Positions 1-10,437 of a stretch of DNA of 64,000 nt are shown piece by piece. Every line of letters starts with the position of its first letter. Position 1 is the first letter of the stretch. The stretch lies in contig NZ_BBZI01000009.1 of the NCBI RefSeq assembly GCF_008974245.1, positions 183,219 through 247,218 on the forward strand, read 5' to 3'. The position numbers and the translations under genes are program-made. This stretch comes from Streptomyces abyssomicinicus (lineage in GTDB: Bacteria > Actinomycetota > Actinomycetes > Streptomycetales > Streptomycetaceae). A model generated the notes under the pieces. It was not told the DNA's origin. It made no database searches and worked only from the letters and a program-made list of their open reading frames with translations.

Positions 1-1217
1 TCGTCCACGAGACGCCCGAGCTGGGCGACCTGGCCGAGGTGGACGCCGAGCTCGCCGACGTGGTGCGGGCCTGCCTCGCCAAGCAGCCGGAGGACCGCCC
101 GACGGCCACGGAACTGCTGCGGCTGGCCGAGGCGAAGGGGCCGTTCACGCCTCCGCTCTGGCCGCAGCCGGTGGCGGACGCGGTGGCCGAGCGCGCGGAG
201 TTCACCCGCCGGCCCGTCCCAGCCGCCCCGCCCGAGGCGGACACGGCCCCCGACCCGGCCCCGGCCGCGGCTCCCGCCCGCCCGGAGGACGGCGCGGAGG
301 CGGACGACGGCGCGGAGGAGGGCGCGAAGGGCGGCGCGAAGGGCGGCGCGAAGGGCGGCGCGAAGGACGAGGCCGCCGGAGGGAGGTCCGGGAAGAAGCC
401 GGTGGGCGCGGAGGCCGGACCGCGACGCCGCACCCGCTTCCTGCCCGTGATCATCCCCGTCGTGCTCGGCGTGGGGACCACCCTGCTGGTCCAGCTGCTC
501 CCCTACGTCACCGATTCCCCGGACGACCGGGCGTCCGGCCCCGAGACGTCGGTGAGCGCCCCGGCGACGGCGGGCGCGGCCCTCCCCGGCACCGCGTCCG
601 GCACACCGCCGGAGAAGGCGGGTTCGTCGAAGTCCCCCGGCTCGTCCCCGAGCCCTTCGGAAAAGGGGGCCGAGGACGACAAGGCCACCGGTTCGGGCGG
701 CGCCGACGCCGGTTCCGGCGGGGCGGACGCGGGCGATCAGGGCTCCGGTCCGGGTGCCGGCGGCTCCTCCAGCACCTCGGGCGGATCGGGCGGATCGGAC
801 GGGGGAACGTCCGGCGGATCGTCGGGCGGGTCCACCGGCGGCTCCTCAAGCACCTCGGGCGGATCGACCGGCGGCGGCGTCACCACCGGCCCCACCATCC
901 AGAACGTCTCGACCTCGAAGTGCCTGAACGCCGGGCCCGGCAACGCCTCCGCGGGTTCCTGCTCTGGTGCCGCCTCCGCCTGGTCGTTCCGCTCGGTGTC
1001 CGGCGGGGTCCAGATCGTGTCGCAGAACAGCGGGCAGTGCCTCGCCTCCTACGGCAGCGTCCACATGGGCCCCTGCGGCACCGGCGACACCCAGGTGTGG
1101 ACCCGCGGTTCCGACGGCACGCTCCGGGTCAGGAGCACCGGCGAGTGCCTGGGGGTCAACGGCTTCCTCCTCCTCCACCAGGCCTGCAACGGCTCGGCCA
1201 CCCAGCGCTGGCGCTGA
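1..1217 (+). CDS. Ser/Thr protein kinase C-terminal part with ricin-type lectin domain (5' end outside window)
   Basis: The reading frame is open from the window edge (codons start at base 3), so the true start lies upstream. The first residues (CLAKQPEDRPTATELL) match the end of a Hanks-type kinase C-lobe. Then come an acidic Ala/Pro-rich linker containing three to four GGAK repeats, one membrane segment (FLPVIIPVVLGVGTTLLVQL), a long Gly/Ser-rich extracellular stalk and a C-terminal domain of about 110 residues. That domain has paired cysteines and QVW/QRW motifs typical of ricin B-type (CBM13) lectins. Inference: a transmembrane receptor kinase whose exported lectin domain binds a carbohydrate and signals to the cytoplasmic kinase. 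The kinase catalytic residues themselves are not in the window. Confidence 0.85.
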   Translation, partial: VHETPELGDLAEVDAELADVVRACLAKQPEDRPTATELLRLAEAKGPFTPPLWPQPVADAVAERAEFTRRPVPAAPPEADTAPDPAPAAAPARPEDGAEADDGAEEGAKGGAKGGAKGGAKDEAAGGRSGKKPVGAEAGPRRRTRFLPVIIPVVLGVGTTLLVQLLPYVTDSPDDRASGPETSVSAPATAGAALPGTASGTPPEKAGSSKSPGSSPSPSEKGAEDDKATGSGGADAGSGGADAGDQGSGPGAGGSSSTSGGSGGSDGGTSGGSSGGSTGGSSSTSGGSTGGGVTTGPTIQNVSTSKCLNAGPGNASAGSCSGAASAWSFRSVSGGVQIVSQNSGQCLASYGSVHMGPCGTGDTQVWTRGSDGTLRVRSTGECLGVNGFLLLHQACNGSATQRWR

Positions 1218-1289
1218 AGGACTGCGCCCGGCTGGAACCGGTGGGCACCCGGCGCGCCGTGACCGTTTCCTCCCGGTACGCCCTGCATC

Positions 1290-2564
1290 GTGCGTGGTGT
1301 GAACCCGCTGCGTGTGAACCCGCTGCTCGCCGCCCTCGTACCGTCGCCCGCCCGCCGGAGGACCACCGGCGCCAAGCCGCCCGCGCCCTCCTCGCCCCCC
1401 GGCCCGCCCGCGTCCGGCGGGCGGGCCCGCCGCACCGTGCCCACCGTCGTCACCGCGCTGGGCCTGTTCGCCGCCGCCCGGCTCACCGGCGTCCTGTTCC
1501 TGGCCCTGCTGGCGCGCGCCGAGGGCAGGGACACCACCACGCTGCTGGGCCGCACCTGGGACTCGCTCTGGTACATCGGGATCGCCACCGAGGGCTACGG
1601 CGAGGTCCGGGAGTACAGCCGGCTGGTCCTCAACGACCTGGCCTTCTTCCCCCTCTACCCCTGGCTGATCCGGGGGGTCTGCGCCCTGCTGCCGGTGAGC
1701 GGCGGCGCGGCCGGACTTCTGATCGCCTGGACGGCGGCCGGTGCGGCGGCCTGCGGGATCTACCGGATCGGCCGCCGGATGCACGGCCGTGGCGTGGGGG
1801 TCGCGCTGGTGGTGCTGTGGGGGCTGACGCCGCACTCCGTGGTGCTGAGCCTCGCCTACACCGAGCCGCTGCTGACCGCCCTCGCCGCGTGGGCCCTGTA
1901 CGCCACGCTGACCGGTCGCTGGCTGTGGGCCGGCGCCCTGGCCTGTCTGGCCGGGCTGTCGCGGCCCAACGGCCTGGCCGTCGCGGCGGCGGTGGCGGTG
2001 GCCGCCGGATGGCACGCGGTCACCCTGCTCCGGCAGCGGCGCGCCTCCTTCCACAGCCTGTGGAAACCGCTGGCGGGAACGGCCCTGGCGCCCCTCGGGT
2101 GGGTGGGGTTCGTCCTGTGGGCCGGTCTCCGGGAGGGTGATCCGCTGGGCGGCTACCTCGCCGTCCAGCGCAGGTGGGGTTCCGCCTTCGACTTCGGCCG
2201 GGGCAACCTGGAATTCGCCGGCCATCTGCTGCGCCACCCGGACAAGCTGCTGTTCACCGTGGCGCTGGCGGTGGTCCTGCTGGCGCTGCTGCTCCTCGGT
2301 CTGCTGGTCGCCGACCGCGCGCCGCTGCCGCTGGTCGTCTACAGCGCGGTGCTGGTGCTCATCACGGTGGGCGGCTCCGGCTACTTCGCGTCCAAGCCAC
2401 GGTTCCTGCTGCCCGCCTTCCCGCTGCTGCTGCCCCTCGCCGCGGCGCTGACCAGAACGGCGCGAGCCCGGCCCTGGCACGCGACGCTGGTGGTCGCGGC
2501 CCTGGCCGGGCTGTCGTTCGCCTACGGGGCGTACCTCGTCGTCATGGCGACGTCGCCCCTCTGA
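1290..2564 (+). CDS. PIG-V-like membrane mannosyltransferase
   Basis: 424 residues with a basic, Pro-rich cytoplasmic N-terminus followed by about nine or ten hydrophobic segments. The early loop motif RTWDSLWYIGIATEGYG, FFPLYPWLIR and the later LSRPNGLAVA are typical of the actinobacterial proteins related to GPI mannosyltransferase 2 (PIG-V family). Those are GT-C fold enzymes that use polyprenyl-phosphate mannose. Likely role: extracytoplasmic mannosylation of a glycolipid or protein; the substrate cannot be told from sequence. It begins 72 bp after the lectin-kinase gene on the same strand and ends 50 bp before a convergent gene. The GTG start lacks an obvious ribosome binding site, and a slightly different start is possible. 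Confidence 0.8.
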   Translation: MRGVNPLRVNPLLAALVPSPARRRTTGAKPPAPSSPPGPPASGGRARRTVPTVVTALGLFAAARLTGVLFLALLARAEGRDTTTLLGRTWDSLWYIGIATEGYGEVREYSRLVLNDLAFFPLYPWLIRGVCALLPVSGGAAGLLIAWTAAGAAACGIYRIGRRMHGRGVGVALVVLWGLTPHSVVLSLAYTEPLLTALAAWALYATLTGRWLWAGALACLAGLSRPNGLAVAAAVAVAAGWHAVTLLRQRRASFHSLWKPLAGTALAPLGWVGFVLWAGLREGDPLGGYLAVQRRWGSAFDFGRGNLEFAGHLLRHPDKLLFTVALAVVLLALLLLGLLVADRAPLPLVVYSAVLVLITVGGSGYFASKPRFLLPAFPLLLPLAAALTRTARARPWHATLVVAALAGLSFAYGAYLVVMATSPL

Positions 2565-2614
2565 AGGCCTGGGCGCCTGAAGTCCTGGAGGCCCGGGCGC
2601 CCACGGCCCGGGGC

Positions 2615-3148
2615 TCAGTCCTCGTCGTCGGGCTTGTCCGCCTCGTCGACCTCCTGCTCCAGGCCCAGCGTCTCCACCAGGTGCCGGTCGAACTCGATGG
2701 CCGCGCGGACCCAGCTGACCGTGGAGGACACGAAGTGCTCCAGGCTGACGCCCATGCCGATCAGCATCTGGGCCTCGCCGATGAGGCGGACGGTGCCGTC
2801 GTCGTGGGTGTGGGTGTAGACCTTGGGCCACAGGGTGCGGCGGTTCCAGTCGTCGATGGCCTCGAGGAGCTGCGGCTTGGCCTCGATGCCGTGCGGGCGG
2901 TCGTAGAACGTCCGCACCGAGAAGATCGCCTGCTCGTTCTCGCCGCGGAACATGAAGTACGTGCGGAAGTTCTCCCACGGGGCGGCGAGGTCACCCTCGT
3001 CGTCCACCACGAACTTCAGCTCCATCTGCTCGAGAAGCTGCTTCACCAGGTCCTGATCCGGGACAACGGGGCCCGCCGGTCCCTGCTGCGGCTGGGGCTG
3101 GTCCCCCTGGCCCCCGAAGTTCGGAATCGAGGACGGGTCGATGCTCAC
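2615..3148 (-). CDS. YbjN-like (type III secretion chaperone-fold) protein
   Basis: 177 residues, cytosolic, with no signal peptide or membrane segment. A disordered Gln/Pro-rich N-terminus precedes a compact alpha/beta domain (MELKFVVDDEGDLAAPWENF, YFMFRGENEQAIFSVRTFYD, WNRRTLWPKVYTHTHDDG) and an acidic tail. The pattern fits the YbjN family, common in actinobacteria and structurally like type III secretion chaperones; its function in Streptomyces is not established. The GTG or ATG at the right end is followed by a well conserved beginning, and no other start looks better. It is convergent with the mannosyltransferase gene and divergent from the small membrane-anchored protein to the right. 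Confidence 0.75.
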   Translation of the reverse strand: MSIDPSSIPNFGGQGDQPQPQQGPAGPVVPDQDLVKQLLEQMELKFVVDDEGDLAAPWENFRTYFMFRGENEQAIFSVRTFYDRPHGIEAKPQLLEAIDDWNRRTLWPKVYTHTHDDGTVRLIGEAQMLIGMGVSLEHFVSSTVSWVRAAIEFDRHLVETLGLEQEVDEADKPDDED

Positions 3149-3280
3149 CGTAATTTTCCCTTCGTATGGATCTCCCGCCAGTCTCCCCCACGGGGGGCGG
3201 GTCCCTGCAACCCCTGGGCCGCTCGGGGCGTCGTACGTGGCGTGATCCGACCCGGTCGGAGGGGTGGCGGAAGGTGGAGG

Positions 3281-3712
3281 ATGAGGGATCCGGACAATCG
3301 GCCGAGCTGCACGCTGATCGTCGTGATCGCACTGGCGGCGGTGCTCCTGCTGTCACTGCTGATGTCCGTCGCCGTCATGGCTGCCTCCTCACCGTCCGAG
3401 GCCGACTGCGGCGAGGCCCTGGCCTACGGCGCGGCCGGCCCGCCGCCGGCCCGGGCCACGGACCTCAGGTGCGAGGTCGGGACGTGGGACATGACCACCT
3501 ACGACGTCACCTTCCGCCTCCCGGCGGACCAGGCGCGGTCCTGGGTGGCCGACAACTACCCGGACGAGGAGCCCTGGACGGATGGCGACCACGTCCTGCA
3601 CCTGGAGGCCGGCTTCGAGGAGACCTCCGACAGGGCATCCACCGTCCGCGTGGAGGTGACGCCCCACGCGGACGGGACCTCCACCGTGACGTGGCGGGCG
3701 ATGGGAATCTGA
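3281..3712 (+). CDS. small membrane-anchored exported protein
   Basis: 143 residues. The ATG is preceded by a strong GGAGG-type ribosome binding site (GGAAGGTGGAGG directly upstream), which decides the start within a much longer open frame. A short cytoplasmic N-terminus leads to one hydrophobic segment (LIVVIALAAVLLLSLLMSVA, residues about 12-31). A soluble exported domain of about 110 residues follows, with two cysteines (CGEAL, LRCEVG) probably forming a disulfide. No family is recognised with certainty. The fold looks like a small alpha/beta domain of the kind seen in many Streptomyces exported proteins of unknown function. Confidence 0.7.
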   Translation: MRDPDNRPSCTLIVVIALAAVLLLSLLMSVAVMAASSPSEADCGEALAYGAAGPPPARATDLRCEVGTWDMTTYDVTFRLPADQARSWVADNYPDEEPWTDGDHVLHLEAGFEETSDRASTVRVEVTPHADGTSTVTWRAMGI

Positions 3713-3865
3713 GCGCACGGCGCCGCGGTCCCACCCGTGCCTCCGCGGCCCACACCGGCGCCACGGCGGGCCGGGCCCGGGTCGGGCTGCCGCTGCCTCC
3801 TGTTGACGACGGAGGCCCGGCGAGCGCGCACGGAACCCACGCGGGACCGGACCGGGACCAGGACG

Positions 3866-3899
3866 GGTACCGCCCCGGAGCGATCCCCGGGGCGGTACC
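3866..3899. terminator. bidirectional hairpin terminator between convergent genes
   Basis: Perfect 13-bp inverted repeat (GGTACCGCCCCGG ... CCGGGGCGGTACC) with an 8-nt loop, placed between the 3' ends of the small membrane-protein gene and clpB. Streptomyces terminators often lack a U-tract, so the placement and stem are the evidence. Confidence 0.7.
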
Positions 3900-3902
3900 T
3901 CG

Positions 3903-6497
<2,595 letters not shown>

Positions 6498-6632
6498 GTC
6501 CGGTGTCTCCTCCCTCGCCTGCGTCACGACCGCTGTGCGTCACGACGGCCCGGCGTCACGATTGCCCTGCGTCACGACCGCGTACGCACTCACGCGTCGG
6601 TTACCCGTTCTGACGCGGCCAACGTCCACAAA

Positions 6633-6653
6633 GTTGAGTCTATTCCACTCAAT
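6633..6653. promoter_or_regulatory. HAIR box (HspR operator) of clpB
   Basis: GTTGAGT-N7-ACTCAAT, agreeing with the HAIR consensus CTTGAGT-N7-ACTCAAG in 12 of 14 half-site positions (only the outermost base of each arm differs). It lies about 140 bp upstream of the clpB start. HspR is encoded at 13986-14432 and is known to repress dnaK and clpB in Streptomyces. Confidence 0.88.
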
Positions 6654-6714
6654 GCACGGACGGCCGGAGGAGTTCCCGCGGGAAGGACCCGCGGGAGGGC
6701 CCGCGGACATACGA

Positions 6715-6753
6715 CAGCGGCGCCACCGTGTTCAGGTCACGGTGGCGCCGCTG
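6715..6753. terminator. strong hairpin terminator
   Basis: Perfect 16-bp stem (CAGCGGCGCCACCGTG and its complement) with a 7-nt loop. It is placed 46 bp beyond the stop of the leftward gene pair at 6800-7323 and ahead of the clpB promoter, so it should insulate clpB from that pair. Confidence 0.75.
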
Positions 6754-6799
6754 CCGGGGGGAAGCGCCTGAGCGATCGTGGAAAGTTGGGGGTATCGCT

Positions 6800-7132
6800 T
6801 CAGGCACTGCGGGGGGTGGCTGATGGAACGCCGGGCAGTTCCTGGGGGGTGAACTCCCGGTGGTCCCTTTGGTCCAGGTTCACGAAGATCATTCCATACC
6901 GGATGGCGCATCGAACCGGCTGCGGCGCTCCGCGGGGGCGCCGCAGGCAGCGGTACGCCCGCACGTCCTCCTCCTCGTCCCGCGTCACCACGACCGGCTC
7001 CCCGAAGACGGTGACCATCAGGGAGTCGCCGGCGTGAGGGATCGCGGTGACCAGGTCGACGAAGTGCCAGCCGGACCGGTAGGCCACGGCCATCTCGCGA
7101 CGGAACGAGCGGTCGTCCGGCGGCGTGCTCAT
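6800..7132 (-). CDS. short Rieske-like protein lacking the cluster ligands
   Basis: 110 residues. The order of motifs resembles a Rieske domain of ring-hydroxylating oxygenases: FGEPVVVTRDEEEDVRAY, then LRRPRGAP where C-x-H-R-G is usual, then a Cys (PVRCAIRYG) and GMIFVNLDQ. The Cys and His residues needed to hold a 2Fe-2S cluster are mostly absent, so cluster binding is unlikely. The ATG overlaps the stop of the upstream peptide gene (ATGA), so the two are translationally coupled. I do not recognise a described family with certainty; a degenerate domain reused for binding or regulation is an inference. It is divergent from a LuxR-type regulator that may control it. Confidence 0.6.
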   Translation of the reverse strand: MSTPPDDRSFRREMAVAYRSGWHFVDLVTAIPHAGDSLMVTVFGEPVVVTRDEEEDVRAYRCLRRPRGAPQPVRCAIRYGMIFVNLDQRDHREFTPQELPGVPSATPRSA

Positions 7133-7323
7133 GCTCCCGCGCCCGCCTCGGCGTGGTACCCGGCGGGGTCGGCCGTCACGACGTCCCAGGACCAGTCGGC
7201 CTGGACACTGCCGCTGTCGGCGCCCGGGCTGCTCCAGCCCCAGTCCGCCGGACCGGCGGCGCCGAGGATCGCACCCGCCGAGAAGGCGACAGCAAGCGCC
7301 GAGAGAAGCAATCTCTTGCACAT
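7129..7323 (-). CDS. small exported Trp-rich peptide
   Basis: 64 residues. A basic start (MCKRLLL) and hydrophobic core (SALAVAFSAGAILGAAG) form a signal peptide with likely cleavage near AAGPA. The mature part is about 38 residues, acidic, Gly/Ser/Ala-rich and carries two ADWxW motifs (ADWGW and ADWSW) separated by 13 residues. It ends in an ATGA overlap with the Rieske-like gene. A GTG six codons upstream (7341) is an alternative start; the ATG has GAGG at a rather long spacing. No homology is recognised. The duplicated aromatic motif and coupling to a modified enzyme-like partner suggest a processed or surface-acting peptide, but this is inference. Confidence 0.55.
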   Translation of the reverse strand: MCKRLLLSALAVAFSAGAILGAAGPADWGWSSPGADSGSVQADWSWDVVTADPAGYHAEAGAGA

Positions 7324-7430
7324 GATGGGCTTCGTCCTCACTTCCCAATTCGATCCCCCGCCGCATCAGACGATGGCGCATACCGGCACACGATGGCCAG
7401 TTCGAAGATGCATCATGTTCCTGCACGTTC

Positions 7431-8498
7431 ATGACCCTGGGGGGCGGAGATTTGGGACATACCGACACAACAGGGGCGCATCCCCACGGGATGGAGGATC
7501 TGTGCGCGGATGGCCGACGGCTCTACGCCGATTCGCTGCGCCTTGGCCGCATCCGTCGCTCGGAGGCCGAAACCGCGCCATGCCTGCTGGAGTTCGCTCT
7601 GCTCCAGCCCGACCCCGACGACTCCGCGTGGCTCCGGCCGGTGCCGCCGATGACCGCCCTCTCGCAACGGCTGCTGCCGCTCGAGCGGGACATCCGGCAG
7701 CGTCGTGAGCAAGCCGTCCAGCTCGCCCAGGCCTTCGAGCCGTTCCTCTCCATCGCCACCCACAGCCGGCCCACCACCCACGCCATCACGGTGCTGGAGG
7801 GCGTCGAGCGGATCAATGAGGCGATCCGGCTGGCCCAGTCCAACTGCCGGCAGGAGATCCTCTCCGTCCAGCCCGGCGGCGGCCGCAGCGAACCGGCCCT
7901 CACCACGTCGTTCCGGCTCGCCCAGGAGGCGCCGCGCGGCATCGTGGCCCGTGTGCTCTACCAGCACACCGCCCGCCACAGTCCCGGCACCCTCAACTAC
8001 GCGCGGATGATGAACGACACCGACATGGAGTTCCGCACCGCGCGGGAACTGGTCGACCGGCTGATCATCTTCGACCGGCAGGTGGCGTTCATCCCCGCGC
8101 AGGACGACCGCAAGGTCGCCCTGGAGCTGCGCCACCCCGGTCTGGTCGACTACCTGGTCAAGGTCTTCGACCAGCAGTGGCGCAACGCCGACCCGCTCTT
8201 CCAGGAGCAGGCCAGGGAAGTCTCCGTGGACGGCGTGCCGGAGATCCAGCGGACCATCGCCCGGCTGCTGGTCGAGGGACAGGTGGACGAGGCGATCGCG
8301 CGCCGCCTGGGCATGAACGTGCGCACCTGCCGTGCCCACATAGCCAAGCTCGCCGCCGCGCTGGGCAGCGGCAGCCGCGCCCAGCTCGGCTACCTCATCG
8401 CCCGCTCGGGGCTCCTCGACGACGAGACGGAGCCCATGGAGACCCCCCTGGAGACCGAGGGCCCCACAGGGCCCACGGGGCCCGTGGTGGAGGACTAG
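7431..8498 (+). CDS. LuxR-type HTH transcriptional regulator (TrmB/LuxR architecture), copy 1
   Basis: 355 residues. A central domain of about 200 residues contains LSVQPGGGRSE, RLIIFDRQVAFIPA and LELRHPGLVDYLVKVFDQQW, like phospholipase D-like/TrmB sensor domains. A C-terminal LuxR helix-turn-helix follows (IARLLVEGQVDEAIARRLGMNVRTCRAHIAKL, split here by residues not shown in full) and a disordered acidic tail. The segment HPHGxExLC near the N-terminus is shared with the paralogue at 9280-10317, so the start must lie before it. ATG at 7431 is given, and TTG at 7452 (with GGGGGG upstream) is possible. It is divergent from the exported peptide pair and convergent with its paralogue. Confidence 0.8.
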   Translation: MTLGGGDLGHTDTTGAHPHGMEDLCADGRRLYADSLRLGRIRRSEAETAPCLLEFALLQPDPDDSAWLRPVPPMTALSQRLLPLERDIRQRREQAVQLAQAFEPFLSIATHSRPTTHAITVLEGVERINEAIRLAQSNCRQEILSVQPGGGRSEPALTTSFRLAQEAPRGIVARVLYQHTARHSPGTLNYARMMNDTDMEFRTARELVDRLIIFDRQVAFIPAQDDRKVALELRHPGLVDYLVKVFDQQWRNADPLFQEQAREVSVDGVPEIQRTIARLLVEGQVDEAIARRLGMNVRTCRAHIAKLAAALGSGSRAQLGYLIARSGLLDDETEPMETPLETEGPTGPTGPVVED

Positions 8499-8589
8499 AG
8501 CCGCCGCCCCGGCGGACCGGGCCACGCGGAGGCCCCAGGCCTCCTGGGCGCGGCCCTGGGCGCCGTCCCGGCCGAGGTGACGCGTGACG

Positions 8590-9250
8590 GGCGCCGGGCA
8601 CGGGCCGGAAGCCGGTCCCCGGGGACAGTCCGGCAGGCAGGCCGCAAACCCAGGCCCCGGGGCAAAGCCCGGCCCGGGGACAGGCCGGGACTCGGACCGG
8701 ATATCAGGCCGGGAGACAGGCCGCAAACCCAGGCCGGGGGCAGTCCGGGAGGCAGACCGGAAGCCCGGCCCGGGGACAGACCGCAAGCCAGGCCCCGGAG
8801 GCAGACCACAAACCCGGCCCCGAAGGCAGACCGCGAGCCAGGCCCGAAGGCGGGCCACAACCCGGCCGCGGAGGCAGACCACAAACCCGGCCGCGGAGGC
8901 AGACCGGAAGCCCAGCCCGGGGACAGACCGGAAGCCCGGCCCCGGAAGCAGACCGCGAGCCAGGCCCCGAAGGCGGGCCACAACCCGGCCCCGAAGGCAG
9001 ACCGGAAGCCCGGCCCAGGGGCAGACCGCAAACCAGGCCCCGGAGGCAGGCCACAAGCCAGGCCCGGAGGCAGACCGCAACCCGGCTCCGGAGGCAGACC
9101 GCAACCCGGCTCCGGAGGCAGACCGGAAGCCCAGCCCCGGAGGCAAGCCACAAACCCGGCCCCGGAGGCAGACCGGAAGCCCAGCCCCGGAGGCAGACCG
9201 GAAGCCCAGGCCCGGAGGCAAGCCACAAACCCGGCCCCGGAGGGGTAGGC
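8590..9250. repeat. array of degenerate 24-25 bp direct repeats between convergent regulator genes
   Basis: About 25 imperfect units built on CCCGGAGGCAGACCGSAAGCC-like sequence fill the gap between two convergent LuxR paralogues. At the right end the GGAGG core recurs at 9066, 9090, 9114, 9139, 9164, 9189, 9214 and 9239, spacings of 24, 24, 25, 25, 25, 25 and 25. Because the period is not a multiple of three and several frames are open at once, I read it as non-coding. The strand asymmetry (purine-rich on the plus strand in GGAGGCAGA, CGGAAG) is consistent over the array. No other gene is seen in 8499-9279. Confidence 0.85.
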
Positions 9251-9279
9251 CGGAAGCCCGGGGTGGGGCGGGCCGGGGG

Positions 9280-10317
9280 TCAGGCCGGGAGGCCGTCGGC
9301 CCCCGGTGGCCGGTCGAGGCCCGCGTGGGCGATGCGCACGCCCAGCTGGGCGCGGCTGGTCGCTCCCAGCCGCTCGGACAGGCGCGCGATGTGCGCCCGG
9401 CAGGTGCGCACGCTGATCCCGAGCCGCTCGGCGATCGCGGCGTCCTGGTGCCCCTCCGCCAGCAGCGCGGCGATCGACCGCTCCCGGTGCGAGACCCCCG
9501 GCACGCAGTTCTCCGGCGCCGGTACCGGCGACCCCACCGGCACCGCCAGCCGCCACAGCCGCTCGAAGACGGTCGCCAGGTAGTCCACCAAGGCCGGCTG
9601 CCGCAGCTCCAGCGCCAGCGTCCGCCGCGAGTTGGCCGGCACGAACGCGACCGTGCGGTCGAAGAGGATCAGCCGCTCCGGCACCTCGTCCAGGGTGCGC
9701 GCCTCCACGGCGTCGCCCATCAGGTCCAGGTAGCCCAGCAGGCCCTGCCCGTGGCGGGCCACATGCGTGTACAGGTCCCGCATCCGCACGCCCCGCCGCC
9801 GCAGCTCCATGGCGCGCGGCAGGCCCTCGCTCAGCTCGTGCTCGGGCCGGATGCCGCCCGGCTGCACGGTGAGCACCTCGGTGGTGCAGGCGGCGGAGGC
9901 CTCGTCCATCGCCGCCTGGATCCGCGGCAGCCCGTCCAGCACCCGGATCGAGGCCACGCCCGCGGCGCCGCCGGCCGTGTCCGCGGGGCGGAGCCGGCCG
10001 CCGAGTCCGGCGTACCGGTCGGCGGCCGTGAGCGCGGAGCCCATCCGCCGGTGCGCCTCGTCCATCTCCTGGCACAGTTCGCGCAGCAGCCGCGTCATGA
10101 CCTCCTGCGGGGCCGTCGGCAGCAGCCAGGCCAGGTCGTCGGGGTCGGGGTGCAGCAGCGCCAGGTCGAGCAGGCAGGGCACCGCGTCCGCCTCCCGCCG
10201 CGGCACCCGCCCCCTGCGGACGGCCCGGGAGTACACCCGGTCGCCCTCCTCGCAGAGACGCTCGGGACCGTGCGGGTGCCCCTGGTGCGCACGGACGGCG
10301 GCAGCCTCACCGGTCAT
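9280..10317 (-). CDS. LuxR-type HTH transcriptional regulator (TrmB/LuxR architecture), copy 2
   Basis: 345 residues, collinear with the regulator at 7431-8498: same N-terminal block (HPHGPERLC, DLALLHPDPDDLAWL), same sensor motifs (LTVQPGGIRPE, RLILFDRTVAFVPA, LELRQPALVDYLATVFERLW) and a C-terminal LuxR HTH with GISVRTCRAHIARL. ATG at 10317 is chosen because GGTGGAG lies 7 nt upstream; an upstream start at 10344 would lack such a site. No phosphoacceptor receiver domain is present, so it is not a classical response regulator. The two copies converge on the repeat array, suggesting an inverted duplication followed by divergence. Target genes are unknown; the exported peptide pair is a candidate. 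Confidence 0.82.
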   Translation of the reverse strand: MTGEAAAVRAHQGHPHGPERLCEEGDRVYSRAVRRGRVPRREADAVPCLLDLALLHPDPDDLAWLLPTAPQEVMTRLLRELCQEMDEAHRRMGSALTAADRYAGLGGRLRPADTAGGAAGVASIRVLDGLPRIQAAMDEASAACTTEVLTVQPGGIRPEHELSEGLPRAMELRRRGVRMRDLYTHVARHGQGLLGYLDLMGDAVEARTLDEVPERLILFDRTVAFVPANSRRTLALELRQPALVDYLATVFERLWRLAVPVGSPVPAPENCVPGVSHRERSIAALLAEGHQDAAIAERLGISVRTCRAHIARLSERLGATSRAQLGVRIAHAGLDRPPGADGLPA

Positions 10318-10395
10318 CCATTTCTCCACCCCCGGTAGCCACACCTGTTCGCAGCGCCACTATGCGCGGCGGTGGACCCGTGCCGCAATACGCAA

Positions 10396-10421
10396 CCGGC
10401 CCCGATGGGCATCGGGGCCGG
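10396..10421. terminator. hairpin terminator after the sugar-binding lipoprotein gene
   Basis: Perfect 11-bp stem (CCGGCCCCGAT/ATCGGGGCCGG) with a GGGC loop, 17 bp beyond the stop of the leftward gene at 10438. Confidence 0.7.
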
Positions 10422-10437
10422 CCGGTGTCGGGAGGCG

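Noticed and set aside
846..2978. Long minus-strand open frame across the lectin-kinase end and the mannosyltransferase gene
   Set aside because: Shadow frame caused by high GC; protein is Arg/Gly/Pro-rich without motifs and antisense to clear genes.
8590..9250. CRISPR array
   Set aside because: Units are contiguous and degenerate, with no unique spacers of constant length and no cas genes.
8577..10338. Plus-strand reading frames through the repeat array (repeat protein of GGRPQ/KPGP units)
   Set aside because: Repeat period of 24-25 bp does not keep frame, several frames are open at once and there is no ribosome binding site or signal peptide.
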